Below are positions 37,442 through 46,007 of a DNA stretch of 64,000 nucleotides, in pieces (the stretch's first letter is position 1; each line of letters starts with the position of its first letter). Made by a program: the position numbers and the translations under genes. The notes under the pieces are model-generated. The model had not been told where the DNA came from. It saw only the letters and a program-made list of their open reading frames with translations, and searched no databases. Source of the stretch: Couchioplanes azureus (GTDB taxonomy: Bacteria > Actinomycetota > Actinomycetes > Mycobacteriales > Micromonosporaceae); NCBI RefSeq assembly GCF_014648355.1, contig NZ_BMQY01000004.1, positions 1 through 64,000 on the forward strand, written 5' to 3'.

Positions 37442-38199
37442 CGCAGCACCGCCGTCACGGCGATGGCGGCGGCCGCGACGGGCAGGGCCGCCGACTGGGC
37501 CCACTGCGCCGCGCTCGCGCCGCCCGTGTCGGGCCGGGGCATGCGTCCGTCGTAGCCGCGCGACACCATCGCCAGATAGACCCTCTCGCCCCGCTCGTAC
37601 GCCCGCAGGAACAACGATCCCACGCTCACCGCGAACGCCTTCACCTGCCACAGGAACCGGGGGTCGTAGCCGCGCGACAGCCGCGCGATCCGCATCCGCC
37701 GCGCGTCCTCGACGAGGATGTCCAGGTAGCGCAGCATGAACGTGGCGATCTGGGTGAACACGGCCGGGCAGCGCAGCCGGTCCAGCCCGAGGATCAGGTC
37801 GCGCATCGTGGTGGACGCGGCGAGCAGCAGCGAGGCCACGACCCCGAGCGTGCCCTTGGCGAAGATGTTCCACGCGCCGTACAGGCCGTCGACGGAGAGC
37901 GACAGGCCCAGCCAGTCCACCCGGTCGCCGTGTCCCGCGAAGGGCAGGGCGACCGCCAGCACCACGAACGGCAGCTCGATGGTGGCCCGCTTGGCCAGCC
38001 AGGACGCCGGCACCCGCGCGGTCACGGCGACCGCGGCGAGCAGCAGGGCGTACCCGCCGAAGGCCGCGAACTCCTCCCGCGGCGTCGCCACGACCACCAC
38101 CGTGAACAGCAGCATGGCGAGGATCTTCACCTCCGGCGCGAGCCGGTGCACCGGGCTCGGCCGGTGCAGGTGCAGCGGGTGGGCGTGACCGGCGCCCAC
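37438..38199 (-). CDS. cbiQ: Cobalt/nickel ECF transporter T-component
   Basis: 253 residues with about five membrane helices. The ATPase-coupling motifs AxxARG-like RIARLSRGYD and AMVSRGYDGR are present in the C-terminal half, as in CbiQ proteins. The N-terminus is His-rich (GAGHAHPLHLHRP). The GTG start shares its first base with the cbiN TAG stop (TAGTG), which shows tight translational coupling. Confidence 0.93.
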   Translation of the reverse strand: MGAGHAHPLHLHRPSPVHRLAPEVKILAMLLFTVVVVATPREEFAAFGGYALLLAAVAVTARVPASWLAKRATIELPFVVLAVALPFAGHGDRVDWLGLSLSVDGLYGAWNIFAKGTLGVVASLLLAASTTMRDLILGLDRLRCPAVFTQIATFMLRYLDILVEDARRMRIARLSRGYDPRFLWQVKAFAVSVGSLFLRAYERGERVYLAMVSRGYDGRMPRPDTGGASAAQWAQSAALPVAAAAIAVTAVLR

Positions 38200-38552
38200 T
38201 AGGCCTCGGCTTCCGTCCGCGTGCGCCGCCGGGCCAGCCAGAACACGCCGCCGCCGAGCCCGAACGTGACGAGCACGCCGAGCACGCCGGAGAGCCCCGT
38301 CGACAGCGCACCCGTACCGAGGCCGCGGATGCCGTAGTCGGCGAGCGGGCTCCCGGCGAGCTGGTGCTCCTGCTCCTTCTGCAGCATGCAGGTGCCGCCG
38401 GTGATCTCGTCGTCGGCGTTGAACGTGCACCCCTGCCGCGCGGTGGCGTCGAGCCCGTCGGGGCTGCCGGAGGCGAAGGCGCTGACGACCCCGGCGAGCA
38501 GCAGGGCCACCAGGAGCCCGCCGGCGAGGAACCAGCCGAGCCGCTTGGTCAT
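38199..38552 (-). CDS. cbiN: Cobalt/nickel ECF transporter accessory protein with PDGL domain
   Basis: 117 residues with two membrane helices enclosing an external segment that has SPDGLDATA, the signature of CbiN/NikN proteins, and the later DYGIRGL. It completes the metal-specific module with CbiM. The ATG overlaps the cbiM stop. Confidence 0.88.
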   Translation of the reverse strand: MTKRLGWFLAGGLLVALLLAGVVSAFASGSPDGLDATARQGCTFNADDEITGGTCMLQKEQEHQLAGSPLADYGIRGLGTGALSTGLSGVLGVLVTFGLGGGVFWLARRRTRTEAEA

Positions 38553-39259
38553 CGGACACCTCCGGCGACGGGCACCGGCTCGACGGCCGGCGCGGTGCGG
38601 AACCGGCGCAGGGCGTAGACCAGATCCGGGCGTACGCGAGCCACGGTGGCGACCGTGGTGGCGGCGATCAGGCCCTCGCCGATGCCGATCAGGGTGTGCA
38701 CCCCGGCCATCGTGGCGGCGATCGTGGGCATCGAGAGCTCGGTCGTGCCGCCCATCCAGTACTGCAGGACGAAGCCCTGCGAGGCGACGACCACGCCGAC
38801 GACCGAGGCGGCGAAGGCGGCCGCGCCGACCCCGGCCGGAGTCTTCGGCAGCAGCCGCATCAGCCCGGCGACGAGCAGGTAGCCGGCCGCGGTGCCGAGC
38901 AGCGCCATGTTCGTGATGTTGAGCCCGAGCGCGGTGAGCCCGCCGTCGGCGAAGAGCAGGCACTGCACGATCAGCACGGTGGAGACGCAGAGCGCCCCGA
39001 CCCAGGGTCCGACCAGGACCACCGCGAGGGCGCCGCCGAGCAGGTGCCCGGAGACGCCGGGCAGCACCTGGAAGTTGAGCATCTGCACGGCGAAGATGAA
39101 CGCGGCCACGAGGCCGGCCATCGGCGCCAGGCGGTCGTCGAGATCGGCGCGGGCCCGCCACACGCAGCACGCCAGCGCCCCGGCGGCGACGGCGGCGAAG
39201 AGGGCGGACACCGGCCCGTCCACGATCCCGTTGGCGATGTGCATCGCCACTACATCCAT
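38549..39259 (-). CDS. cbiM: Cobalt/nickel ECF transporter substrate-specific component
   Basis: 236 residues with about seven membrane helices. MHIANG near the N-terminus and LPGVSGHLLGG are the metal-site motifs of CbiM/NikM. In NikM the amino end and His2 coordinate the metal, yet here GGGGAGG points to an ATG five codons before MHI (start 39259), so the His would be residue 7; processing or a weak internal start at 39244 could restore the motif. A Nur-like box about 50-70 bp upstream suggests nickel rather than cobalt; the nik names would then apply. Confidence 0.9.
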   Translation of the reverse strand: MDVVAMHIANGIVDGPVSALFAAVAAGALACCVWRARADLDDRLAPMAGLVAAFIFAVQMLNFQVLPGVSGHLLGGALAVVLVGPWVGALCVSTVLIVQCLLFADGGLTALGLNITNMALLGTAAGYLLVAGLMRLLPKTPAGVGAAAFAASVVGVVVASQGFVLQYWMGGTTELSMPTIAATMAGVHTLIGIGEGLIAATTVATVARVRPDLVYALRRFRTAPAVEPVPVAGGVR

Positions 39260-39312
39260 CATGCCTCCCCGGTCCGCGAACTGCGGGCCAGCATATTGGG
39301 CATGGGATGCTG

Positions 39313-39329
39313 TTGCATAGTCTTGGCAA
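39313..39329 (-). promoter_or_regulatory. Candidate Nur (nickel regulator) box
   Basis: TTGCAT-N5-TGGCAA is a 17-bp interrupted palindrome close to the known Streptomyces Nur consensus TTGCAA-N5-TTGCAA. It lies 54 bp before the cbiM start on the side where the promoter must be. Nur represses nickel importers when nickel is ample. Confidence 0.55.
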
Positions 39330-39386
39330 CTAGGTCACAGGGGCGCCTCCCCCGGCGGAGCCGACTTTCATGATCATGTAACGGCG

Positions 39387-39414
39387 GTGCCCGCCCGGCT
39401 GGCCGGGCGGGCAC
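39387..39414. terminator. Strong GC-rich hairpin
   Basis: A perfect 12-bp stem (GTGCCCGCCCGG with CCGGGCGGGCAC) and 4-nt loop sit between the helix-hairpin-helix gene and the cbiMNQO promoter. It probably stops leftward read-through into the metal transporter operon. Confidence 0.6.
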
Positions 39415-39513
39415 GATCGGTGCGCGCGGCCGCCCATGGCGGCCGGGTCGGGGAGCGGGCCGGCGGACCGGCGTGGACGGAGATCCGGGTCGCGGCGACT
39501 TGCGGCCGTGCTG

Positions 39514-39545
39514 ACGCGGATCCGCGCCGGGGCGCGGATCCGCGT
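39514..39545. terminator. Perfect 15-bp inverted repeat after the helix-hairpin-helix gene
   Basis: ACGCGGATCCGCGCC and its exact complement are separated by two bases, 32-63 bp past the stop at 39577. As RNA it forms a very stable stem, so it is likely the terminator of that leftward gene; the rest of this 320-bp gap shows only the other hairpin and the Nur box. Confidence 0.7.
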
Positions 39546-39576
39546 GAACCCGAAGTGACGCCGGTGCGGCGACCGG

Positions 39577-40710
39577 TCAGCGGGTCGTCAGGGCGCGGGC
39601 GCGCTCGGGCCAGGCGCCCAGGCTCGGCGCGGGGCGCATCCCGGCGGCCGTGATCGCGGCCCGGATCGCGACGACGTCGGCCGCGGCGAGCTGCTCGTAG
39701 GTGGTGATGCCACCGGCCGCGAGGGCCATCGCCATCTTGGGCCCGATCCCGGCGATCTTCGTCAGGTCGTCCGGCTCGTGCGCCGGCCCGGCGTCCGCCG
39801 GCCCGCTCTGCGCCGGGATGGTGGCGACCGGTTCCTTGACGGGCTCGGAGAGCAGGATCGGCTCCGTCACGGGCTCGGCGGCCGGGTCCGGCTCCGGGGC
39901 GGACTCGGTGACCGCCACCGGTTCCGTCGCCGGCCCGGCGGCCGTGACCGGCTCCTTGACGGGCTCGGTGACCGCGACCGGCTCCGTCGCGGGCTCGGTG
40001 AGCAGGGCAGGCTCCGCGACCGTGACCGGCTCCGTCTCGGGGACCGGCACCGGTTCCTTGACGGGCTCGGAGAGCAGGTCCGGCTCCGTCACGCGCGCGG
40101 TGACCACGGTGGGCGCCGGCGCCGGCGTGACCGGCTCGTCGGCGACCACGGGCTCGGGCGCCCGGACCGGCTCGGGCGTGAGGCCCGGCTCGGGGGTGAG
40201 GCCCGGCTCGGGCGTGAGGCCCGGCTCGGTCGCGGTGAGCGGCTCCGGCGCGGTGACCGGCTCGGTCCTGCCGGCCGGTTCCAGGTCGGCGATGGGTTCG
40301 CGCTCGTGCGCCGGCTCAGGCTTCTCGGAGACCGGCTCGGACGCGGAGGCCTGCTCCTCGACGGGCTCGGAAGCGGACGCGCGCTCCTCGGCGGGCGGTG
40401 CGAGCACCGGGTGGTCGCCGGCGGGGGGCTCGGGAGCGGACGCGCGCTCCTCGGCGACCGCTGCGGGCGCCGGCGTGTGCCCGCTGACGACGGGTTCGGC
40501 GGCGGCGGGTTCGGCGGCGGCGGGTTCGGCGGCCGCGGGTTCGGCGGCGGCGGGTTCGGCGGCCGCGGGTTCGGCGGCGGTTTCGGGGGCGGCGGGCGTG
40601 GCGGTGCTCGTCGCGCTGTGCTGGGCTGCGGTTACCTGGCGTCCTCGCAGGAGCCAGCCGGCGAGCACACCGACCACCAACCCGGCAACGAGGTAGAGGA
40701 ACGATGCCAC
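39577..40710 (-). CDS. Membrane-anchored helix-hairpin-helix protein with long repeat linker
   Basis: 377 residues. One N-terminal membrane helix (VASFLYLVAGLVVGVLAGWLL), then about 270 residues of low-complexity Ala/Pro/Glu/Val linker including six PAAAE units and three EPGLTP units, and a C-terminal helix-hairpin-helix module (DDLTKIAGIGPKMAMAL, ITTYEQLA) of the Rad50/PolX-like type that binds DNA non-specifically. GGAGG seven bases before the GTG at 40710 fixes the start. The layout suggests a flexible tether that brings the module to DNA near the membrane; function is unknown. Confidence 0.78.
   Translation of the reverse strand: MASFLYLVAGLVVGVLAGWLLRGRQVTAAQHSATSTATPAAPETAAEPAAAEPAAAEPAAAEPAAAEPAAAEPVVSGHTPAPAAVAEERASAPEPPAGDHPVLAPPAEERASASEPVEEQASASEPVSEKPEPAHEREPIADLEPAGRTEPVTAPEPLTATEPGLTPEPGLTPEPGLTPEPVRAPEPVVADEPVTPAPAPTVVTARVTEPDLLSEPVKEPVPVPETEPVTVAEPALLTEPATEPVAVTEPVKEPVTAAGPATEPVAVTESAPEPDPAAEPVTEPILLSEPVKEPVATIPAQSGPADAGPAHEPDDLTKIAGIGPKMAMALAAGGITTYEQLAAADVVAIRAAITAAGMRPAPSLGAWPERARALTTR
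40492..40581. repeat. Six tandem 15-bp repeats inside the helix-hairpin-helix gene
   Basis: Unit GGGTTCGGCGGCGGC (minor variants) is repeated six times in frame and encodes PAAAE repeats. Such in-frame repeats can change copy number by slippage without breaking the gene. A second block of three 18-bp units lies near 40176-40229. Confidence 0.9.
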
Positions 40711-40855
40711 GACTTGCCTCCGGACGGCTTCAGATGCGGATGTAGCGCGCATCATAGGGGAGCCGTTCGCCGGGTCCGCACGCGAACCGCCGTCGATCCC
40801 GTCACACCCGGGCCGGTTCCCCCGGGAGGGAACCGTCGCAGCGGGAGCAACCAGG

Positions 40856-41716
40856 TCACTTCGGCCTGGCGGGGAGGGCTCCGGCGAGGAAACCGGCCTT
40901 CACCAGGGTGCGGCTCAGCGGCCGCACGAGTTCCACCAGGCGGGCGCAACCGCCGGCGCCGAGGATCTCGTACGCCGGCGCGGCCAGGCGGTCGGTCTCC
41001 GCCTCGAGGCGGGCGCGCAGCGCACGGCCCTCGTCGGTGAGGCCGTCGCCGGTCATCAGGCCGCGGGAGCGCAGAGACTCCGCTGCCGCGGCCCACTCCT
41101 CGCGGCTCCAGCCGCGGCTGGCGCGCAGGAAGTCCCCGCTCACCTCGCCCGATGCGGTGTGCAGGACGATCGACTCCAGCCCGGACAGGCCGGCGAGCAG
41201 CAGCGCCGCGACGTGCCCGTCGCCGCGGAACTCGCGGAGCAGGGTCTGCGCGTGCCACAGGACCAGGTGCGGTTCCTTCGGCCAGGCGAGGTCGGCGTGC
41301 GCCGCGTAGAGGGGACGGCCGGAGACGTGCGCGGTCGCCGACTCGGCGGCGCGCCGGGCCAGGGTGGCCGCCTCGGCGACCTCGTCGCTGCGCAGCACGT
41401 CGCCGAGGCCGCGGTCCAGGGCCGCGTCCGCCGCGGCGAGGCGTGCCTCGATCACCGCGGCGGGGCTCACCGTGTGCCAGATCTCCGGAAGGAAGCGCGC
41501 CACGAGGCCGGGATGGAAGTTGTAGAAGCTCGCGACCACCGGGCCCGGGCCGACGGGGCCGAACGCGCCACCACGGGACGCGAAGTAGCCGGCGCGAGCG
41601 GGCAGCCCGAGGGCCTCGAAGCGCTGGGTGGACTCGGGAACGAAGTAGACCATCGCGTGCAGCGGCTCGGCGAACCGCCACGCCTCGCGGGCCGCCGCCG
41701 GATCGAGCGTCGTCAT
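40856..41716 (-). CDS. SCO6745-family (SalK-like) protein
   Basis: 286 residues, all-helical. The N-terminal EPLHAMVYFVPES and GPGPVVASFYNFHPGLV segments match a conserved actinobacterial family annotated as SCO6745 or SalK-like, with winged-helix-like prediction but no proven function. The late PAYEILG region is also conserved. AAAGGA before the ATG sets the start. Confidence 0.8.
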   Translation of the reverse strand: MTTLDPAAAREAWRFAEPLHAMVYFVPESTQRFEALGLPARAGYFASRGGAFGPVGPGPVVASFYNFHPGLVARFLPEIWHTVSPAAVIEARLAAADAALDRGLGDVLRSDEVAEAATLARRAAESATAHVSGRPLYAAHADLAWPKEPHLVLWHAQTLLREFRGDGHVAALLLAGLSGLESIVLHTASGEVSGDFLRASRGWSREEWAAAAESLRSRGLMTGDGLTDEGRALRARLEAETDRLAAPAYEILGAGGCARLVELVRPLSRTLVKAGFLAGALPARPK

Positions 41717-41793
41717 GCGGGCATCCTTTCATTACCGACGGGTAAGCGCGACGTCCCGCGGCCCGGCGGCGCTCGGCGGCGGCCGGCGGCGGA

Positions 41794-41912
41794 GTGTCCG
41801 AGGGCGGGCGGCCGGCGGCGGGGTGTCCGAGGGCGGGCGGCCGGCGGCGGGGTGTCCGAGGCCGGGGCGGCCGGCGGCGGGGTGTCCGAGGCCGGGGCGG
41901 CCGGCGGGAGGG
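41794..41912. repeat. Four-copy 29-30 bp tandem repeat
   Basis: GTGTCCGA recurs at 41794, 41823, 41852 and 41882 with near-identical GC-rich spacers rich in GGCCGGCGGCGG. The array fills most of the 223-bp gap between the SCO6745-like gene and the gene at 41940; no coding role is apparent. Confidence 0.85.
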
Positions 41913-41939
41913 CGGCGGCGGGGTCGATAGGCTGCGGGG

Positions 41940-42431
41940 GTGGACGACCTGGCCGACCGGCTCGCGGCGCTGACGTTCCGCGGGCTCACCCAGGACCAGG
42001 TGACGGCGCTCGTGATCGACACCGTCGCCGCGTGGGGTGAGGCGCAGGGCTGGCGCGTCTACCGGCGGGCGCCGAGCGTGATGCGGCTGCCGCCGCCCAT
42101 GGACCGCCGCCATTCCGTGCTCGACGTCGCCCTCGCGCGACCCGGCGCGCCGCCCATCGTGGTCGAGGTCGATCACACCGATCGGCGGCGTACGGTCGAG
42201 AAGCTGCTCGCCGAGGCCGAGGAGGGGCGGATCCCGTTCTGGGTGCGCTGGGGCCCGGGCCGCATCGCCGAGGCGCCGCCGCCGATCCACGTCATCGCGG
42301 TGCACGTGACCCGCCACCAGGGCCGGTACTCGCGCAGCGCCCTGAGCGCCCCCGAGCACTCCCCGCGGCCGCCCCGGCCGGCGGAGGCCGCCGAGCTGCC
42401 CCTGACCGGGGAGAGCGGCGGCGGTGCCTAG
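41940..42431 (+). CDS. Hypothetical protein with nuclease-like core
   Basis: 163 residues, soluble. After a helical N-terminus, [21 protein letters not shown] has the spacing of D-x(n)-ExD strands seen in restriction-nuclease-like folds, though the usual ExK is EVD here. The C-terminal 40 residues are Pro-rich and disordered. TAGGCT 6 nt before the GTG and no ribosome site suggest leaderless translation. Its stop overlaps the smpB stop by 4 bp on the opposite strand. Confidence 0.62.
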   Translation: MDDLADRLAALTFRGLTQDQVTALVIDTVAAWGEAQGWRVYRRAPSVMRLPPPMDRRHSVLDVALARPGAPPIVVEVDHTDRRRTVEKLLAEAEEGRIPFWVRWGPGRIAEAPPPIHVIAVHVTRHQGRYSRSALSAPEHSPRPPRPAEAAELPLTGESGGGA

Positions 42432-42922
42432 CGGGTGCGGCCCTTCAGGTGCCGGCCCATGGCCCGGGCGATCTCCCGCTTCGCGTCCCGCTCGGCGATC
42501 GCCTGGCGCTTGTCGTACTCCCGCTTGCCCTTGGCCAGGGCGAGCTCGACCTTGGCCCAGCCGTCCTGGAAGTAGAGCGACAGCGGCACCAGGGCGATGC
42601 CCGGCTCGCGCAGCTTGTCGAGGATGCGGGCGATCTCCACGCGGTGCAGCAGGAGTTTGCGGGTACGCCGCGGCGCATGGTTGGTCCACGAGCCGAACCC
42701 GTACTCGGCGATGTGCAGGTTGTAGAGCATGATCTCGCCCTCGTGCTCCTGGGCGAAGGCGTCGACGATGGACGCGTAGCCGGCGCGCAGCGACTTCACC
42801 TCCGTGCCCGCCAGCACGAGTCCCGCCTCGTACGTCTTGAGGACCGCGTAGTCGTGGCGCGCCTTGCGGTTCGACGCGATGACCTTGCGGCCGGTCTCCC
42901 TGGGCGTGGCCGGCCTCCTCAC
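42428..42922 (-). CDS. smpB: SsrA-binding protein SmpB
   Basis: 164 residues. SmpB delivers tmRNA to stalled ribosomes for rescue. [38 protein letters not shown] and the basic C-terminal tail [10 protein letters not shown] are all conserved. A GTG at 42922 is the likely start; a TTG two codons upstream is possible. The tmRNA gene itself is not next to it. Confidence 0.95.
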   Translation of the reverse strand: MRRPATPRETGRKVIASNRKARHDYAVLKTYEAGLVLAGTEVKSLRAGYASIVDAFAQEHEGEIMLYNLHIAEYGFGSWTNHAPRRTRKLLLHRVEIARILDKLREPGIALVPLSLYFQDGWAKVELALAKGKREYDKRQAIAERDAKREIARAMGRHLKGRTR

Positions 42923-42959
42923 TCGCAACGGCTGACCGTGCGAGCTTACGGGCCGGTGC

Positions 42960-44174
42960 TCAGCCCGCGCGCTGCGGCGGGATCTCGGGCTCGGCGTGGC
43001 GGCCGCCGGCTTCCTCGCCCAGGGCGAGATTTCTCCCGGTACGCGGGTCGAACAGCAGGATCCGCGACGGGTCCAGCCACAGCGACGCCTTCTCCCCGTC
43101 GCGGACCCGGCTCGTCGGGTCCAGCGAGACCACCATCTGCGTGCGCATCTGCTCGCTGTCGAGCTCGCGCTGCAGGCCGGCGAGCTGTTCGGCGAGGTCG
43201 CCGGGCGCCTCGTACGGGATGAACGCGTACTGCTCGTTGCCCAGCCACTCGGTGACGTCGACCTCGACCTCGAAGACCACCCCGCGGTCGCGCTTGCGCT
43301 CGTCGACGAGGGTGGCGTCCTCGAAGTACTCGGGGCGGACGCCGGCGATGAGCACCTGGCCGTCGCCGACCCGGTCCGCGACCTCGCCGGGCAGCGGGCA
43401 GGTGAGGAATGGCAGGCGCAGTTCGTCCCCGCGTACGGCGGCCGGCAGGAAGTTCATCGGCGGCGAGCCGATGAACCCGGCGACGAACAGGTTGGCGGGC
43501 TTCTCGTAGAGCTCGCGCGGGCTGGCGACCTGCTGGAGCTCGCCCTTGCGGAGCACGGCGACCCGGTCGCCGAGCGTCATGGCCTCGGTCTGGTCGTGGG
43601 TCACGTACACCGTCGTGGTGCCGAGCCGGCGCTGCATGCGCAGGATCTCGGTGCGCATCTGCCCGCGCAGCTTGGCGTCCAGGTTCGACAGCGGCTCGTC
43701 GAAGAGGAACGCGTCGGCCTGCCGGACGATGGCCCGGCCCATGGCGACGCGCTGGCGCTGCCCGCCGGAGAGCTGGCTGGGCTTACGGTCGAGGTGCTCG
43801 TGCAGCTCCAGGGTGTCGGCGGCGGCCTTGACCCGCTCGCGCACCTCGGCCTCCGGGGTGTGCTTGAGCCGCAGCGGGAACGCGATGTTCTCGAAGACCG
43901 ACAGGTGCGGATAGAGCGCGTAGTTCTGGAACACCATGGACAGGTTGCGGTCCCGGGGCGCCTTCTGGTTCATCCGCTCGCCGCCGATGAGCAGGTCACC
44001 GGAGGTGATGTCCTCCAGCCCGACGATCATCCGCAGCAGCGTGGACTTGCCGCAGCCGGACGGCCCGACCAGGATCATGAACTCGCCGTCGGCGATGTCC
44101 AGGCTGACGTCCTTCACGGCGTGGTAGCCGTCGGGGTACGTCTTGTCGACGTTCTTGATGGTGATGGCTGCCAT
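42960..44174 (-). CDS. sugC: Sugar ABC transporter ATPase, SugC/MsiK-like
   Basis: 404 residues. N-terminal ABC ATPase with [22 protein letters not shown] and a Walker B ending DEPLSN, then the regulatory OB-type domain ([20 protein letters not shown]) of MalK/UgpC-type ATPases. It completes the importer as the last gene of the operon with the two permeases and the binding protein. Confidence 0.93.
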   Translation of the reverse strand: MAAITIKNVDKTYPDGYHAVKDVSLDIADGEFMILVGPSGCGKSTLLRMIVGLEDITSGDLLIGGERMNQKAPRDRNLSMVFQNYALYPHLSVFENIAFPLRLKHTPEAEVRERVKAAADTLELHEHLDRKPSQLSGGQRQRVAMGRAIVRQADAFLFDEPLSNLDAKLRGQMRTEILRMQRRLGTTTVYVTHDQTEAMTLGDRVAVLRKGELQQVASPRELYEKPANLFVAGFIGSPPMNFLPAAVRGDELRLPFLTCPLPGEVADRVGDGQVLIAGVRPEYFEDATLVDERKRDRGVVFEVEVDVTEWLGNEQYAFIPYEAPGDLAEQLAGLQRELDSEQMRTQMVVSLDPTSRVRDGEKASLWLDPSRILLFDPRTGRNLALGEEAGGRHAEPEIPPQRAG

Positions 44175-44204
44175 CTCGGGCGGTCCTTTCTCTTCTCGCC
44201 GGGC

Positions 44205-45035
44205 TCAGCCCTTGACGGCGCCGGAGGTGAGGCCGGCCACGATGCGCCGCTGGAAGATCAGCGTGACGATGACGATCGGGACGGTGACGACCACGGACGC
44301 CGCGGCGATCGCGGCCGTGGGCTGCTGGAACTGCGACGCGCCGGTGAAGAACGCCAGCGCCGCCGGGACCGGGCGGGCGGCGTCGGTCGAGGTGAGCGAG
44401 ACGCCGAAGACGAAGTCGTTCCAGCCCGCGAAGAACGCGATGATCGCGGTGGTGAAGACGCCCGGCGCGGCCAGCGGGACGATCACCCGCCGGAACGCCT
44501 GCCAGGGCGTGGCCCCGTCGACCTGGGCCGCCTGTTCCATCTCCCAGGGGATCTCGCGGAAGAACGCCGACAGGGTCCAGATCGACAACGGCAGCGTGAA
44601 GGAGATGTACGGGATGATCAGTCCCAGCCAGGTGTCGAACAGCCCGATCGCCCTCCACATGTCGAACAGCGGCCCGATCAGGGAGATCACCGGGAACATG
44701 GCGATCGCCAGCGCGACGGAGAGGATGAGCTTCTTGCCGGGGAAGTCGAGGCGGGCGATCGCGTACGCCACGAACATCGCGATGACCACGCTGAAGGCGG
44801 TGGAGATGAACGAGATGCCGATGGAGTTGCGCAGTGCGCTGGTGAACAGGTCGGTCTGGAACACCGTCCGGTAGTTGTCGAGGCTCCAGTCGCTCGGGAG
44901 GAACCGCTTGTTGTAGATGTCGTCGCCCGGCTTGAGCGACAGCGAGATCATCCAGGCGATCGGGGTCAGCGTGTAGAGCAGGATCAGGACCGCCCCGATG
45001 ATCCAGGCCACCTGGGAGCGTCGGGTCGTGGTCAT
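44205..45035 (-). CDS. sugB: Sugar ABC transporter permease, SugB-like
   Basis: 276 residues with six membrane helices. The permease loop EMEQAAQVDGATPWQAFRRV that contacts the ATPase is present. The ATG overlaps the end of the upstream permease gene. Together with SugA it forms the membrane channel. Confidence 0.92.
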   Translation of the reverse strand: MTTTRRSQVAWIIGAVLILLYTLTPIAWMISLSLKPGDDIYNKRFLPSDWSLDNYRTVFQTDLFTSALRNSIGISFISTAFSVVIAMFVAYAIARLDFPGKKLILSVALAIAMFPVISLIGPLFDMWRAIGLFDTWLGLIIPYISFTLPLSIWTLSAFFREIPWEMEQAAQVDGATPWQAFRRVIVPLAAPGVFTTAIIAFFAGWNDFVFGVSLTSTDAARPVPAALAFFTGASQFQQPTAAIAAASVVVTVPIVIVTLIFQRRIVAGLTSGAVKG

Positions 45036-45979
45036 CGGCGGTCCCCCCGTACCTGTCCGAGATCGGTCTTGAAGCCCTTGATGAAGACGAACGCGATCAG
45101 CAGCACCGAGAGGAACAGCAGCACCGAGACCGCCGAGCCGATGCCCAGCGCGACCCGGGTGATGTTCTGCCGGTAGGCGAGGAACGACAGCGTCTCGGTG
45201 CCGCTGGCGCCGGACGTCATGACGAAGACGTTGTCGAAGATGCGCCAGGCGTCGAGGGTGCGGAACAGCAGCGCCACCATGATGGCGGCCTTCATGTTCG
45301 GGATGATCACCCGGAAGAGCCGCTGCCGGAACGTCGCGCCGTCCACCTGGGCCGCCTCCAGCAGCGAGTCGGGCACCTGGGCCAGGCCGGCGAGCAGCAG
45401 CAGGGCGATGAACGGCGTGGTCTTCCAAATCTCCGAGGCGCAGATGGTGATCAGCGCCGACCAGCGCTGGCCGAACCAGTCGAAGTCGCCCAGCCCCAGC
45501 CAGTTGTTGACGAAGCCGGAGTCCAGGGCAAAGGCGTACCGCCAGGCGAAGGCGGAGACCACCGTGATGATCCCGTACGGGACCAGGATGGACGTCCGGA
45601 TCGTCCGGCGGCCGAAGATGATCCGGTGCATGACCATCGCGAAGGTGAAGCCGACGACCAGCTCGACCGACACGGTGACCAGGGTGATCAGCGCCGTGGT
45701 GCCGACGTCCTGCCACCACAGCGGGTCGGTGAGCACGACGAGGTAGTTGCCGAGCCCCACGAACTCCTTGCCCGCCGGGTCGGTCAGCCGGTAGCTGAAG
45801 GTGGAGAGGTAGACGGCGTTCGCCATCGGGTACGCCGTGACCGCCACCATCAGGATGAACGCGGGCGCGGACAGCAGCCAGCCGAGCCGGCGCTCGTGCA
45901 GCGCGCGGTCGGTGAGCGCGAACGGGGGTGCCTTGCGGCGCGCCGCCGCCGGGGCCGGTGGTTCTCGGGTGACCGTCAC
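45032..45979 (-). CDS. sugA: Sugar ABC transporter permease, SugA-like
   Basis: 315 residues with six membrane helices after a cytoplasmic N-terminus of about 35 residues. The EAA loop reads LEAAQVDGATFRQRLFRV. An AGGAG site lies before the GTG. It follows the binding-protein gene by 28 bp. Confidence 0.92.
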   Translation of the reverse strand: MTVTREPPAPAAARRKAPPFALTDRALHERRLGWLLSAPAFILMVAVTAYPMANAVYLSTFSYRLTDPAGKEFVGLGNYLVVLTDPLWWQDVGTTALITLVTVSVELVVGFTFAMVMHRIIFGRRTIRTSILVPYGIITVVSAFAWRYAFALDSGFVNNWLGLGDFDWFGQRWSALITICASEIWKTTPFIALLLLAGLAQVPDSLLEAAQVDGATFRQRLFRVIIPNMKAAIMVALLFRTLDAWRIFDNVFVMTSGASGTETLSFLAYRQNITRVALGIGSAVSVLLFLSVLLIAFVFIKGFKTDLGQVRGDRR

Positions 45980-46007
45980 CGGGGTCTCCTCTCCGGCTCG
46001 GGGGCCG

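Noticed and set aside
39263..39576. Cobalamin riboswitch before cbiMNQO
   Set aside because: I could not find the B12-box or the expected long conserved core; a Nur-like palindrome explains the region better.
41794..41912. CRISPR array
   Set aside because: The units are contiguous with no unique spacers and no cas genes are present.
42900..42960. tmRNA gene next to smpB
   Set aside because: Only about 37 bp separate smpB from the sugar transporter gene, too short for ssrA, and no tRNA-like ends were seen.
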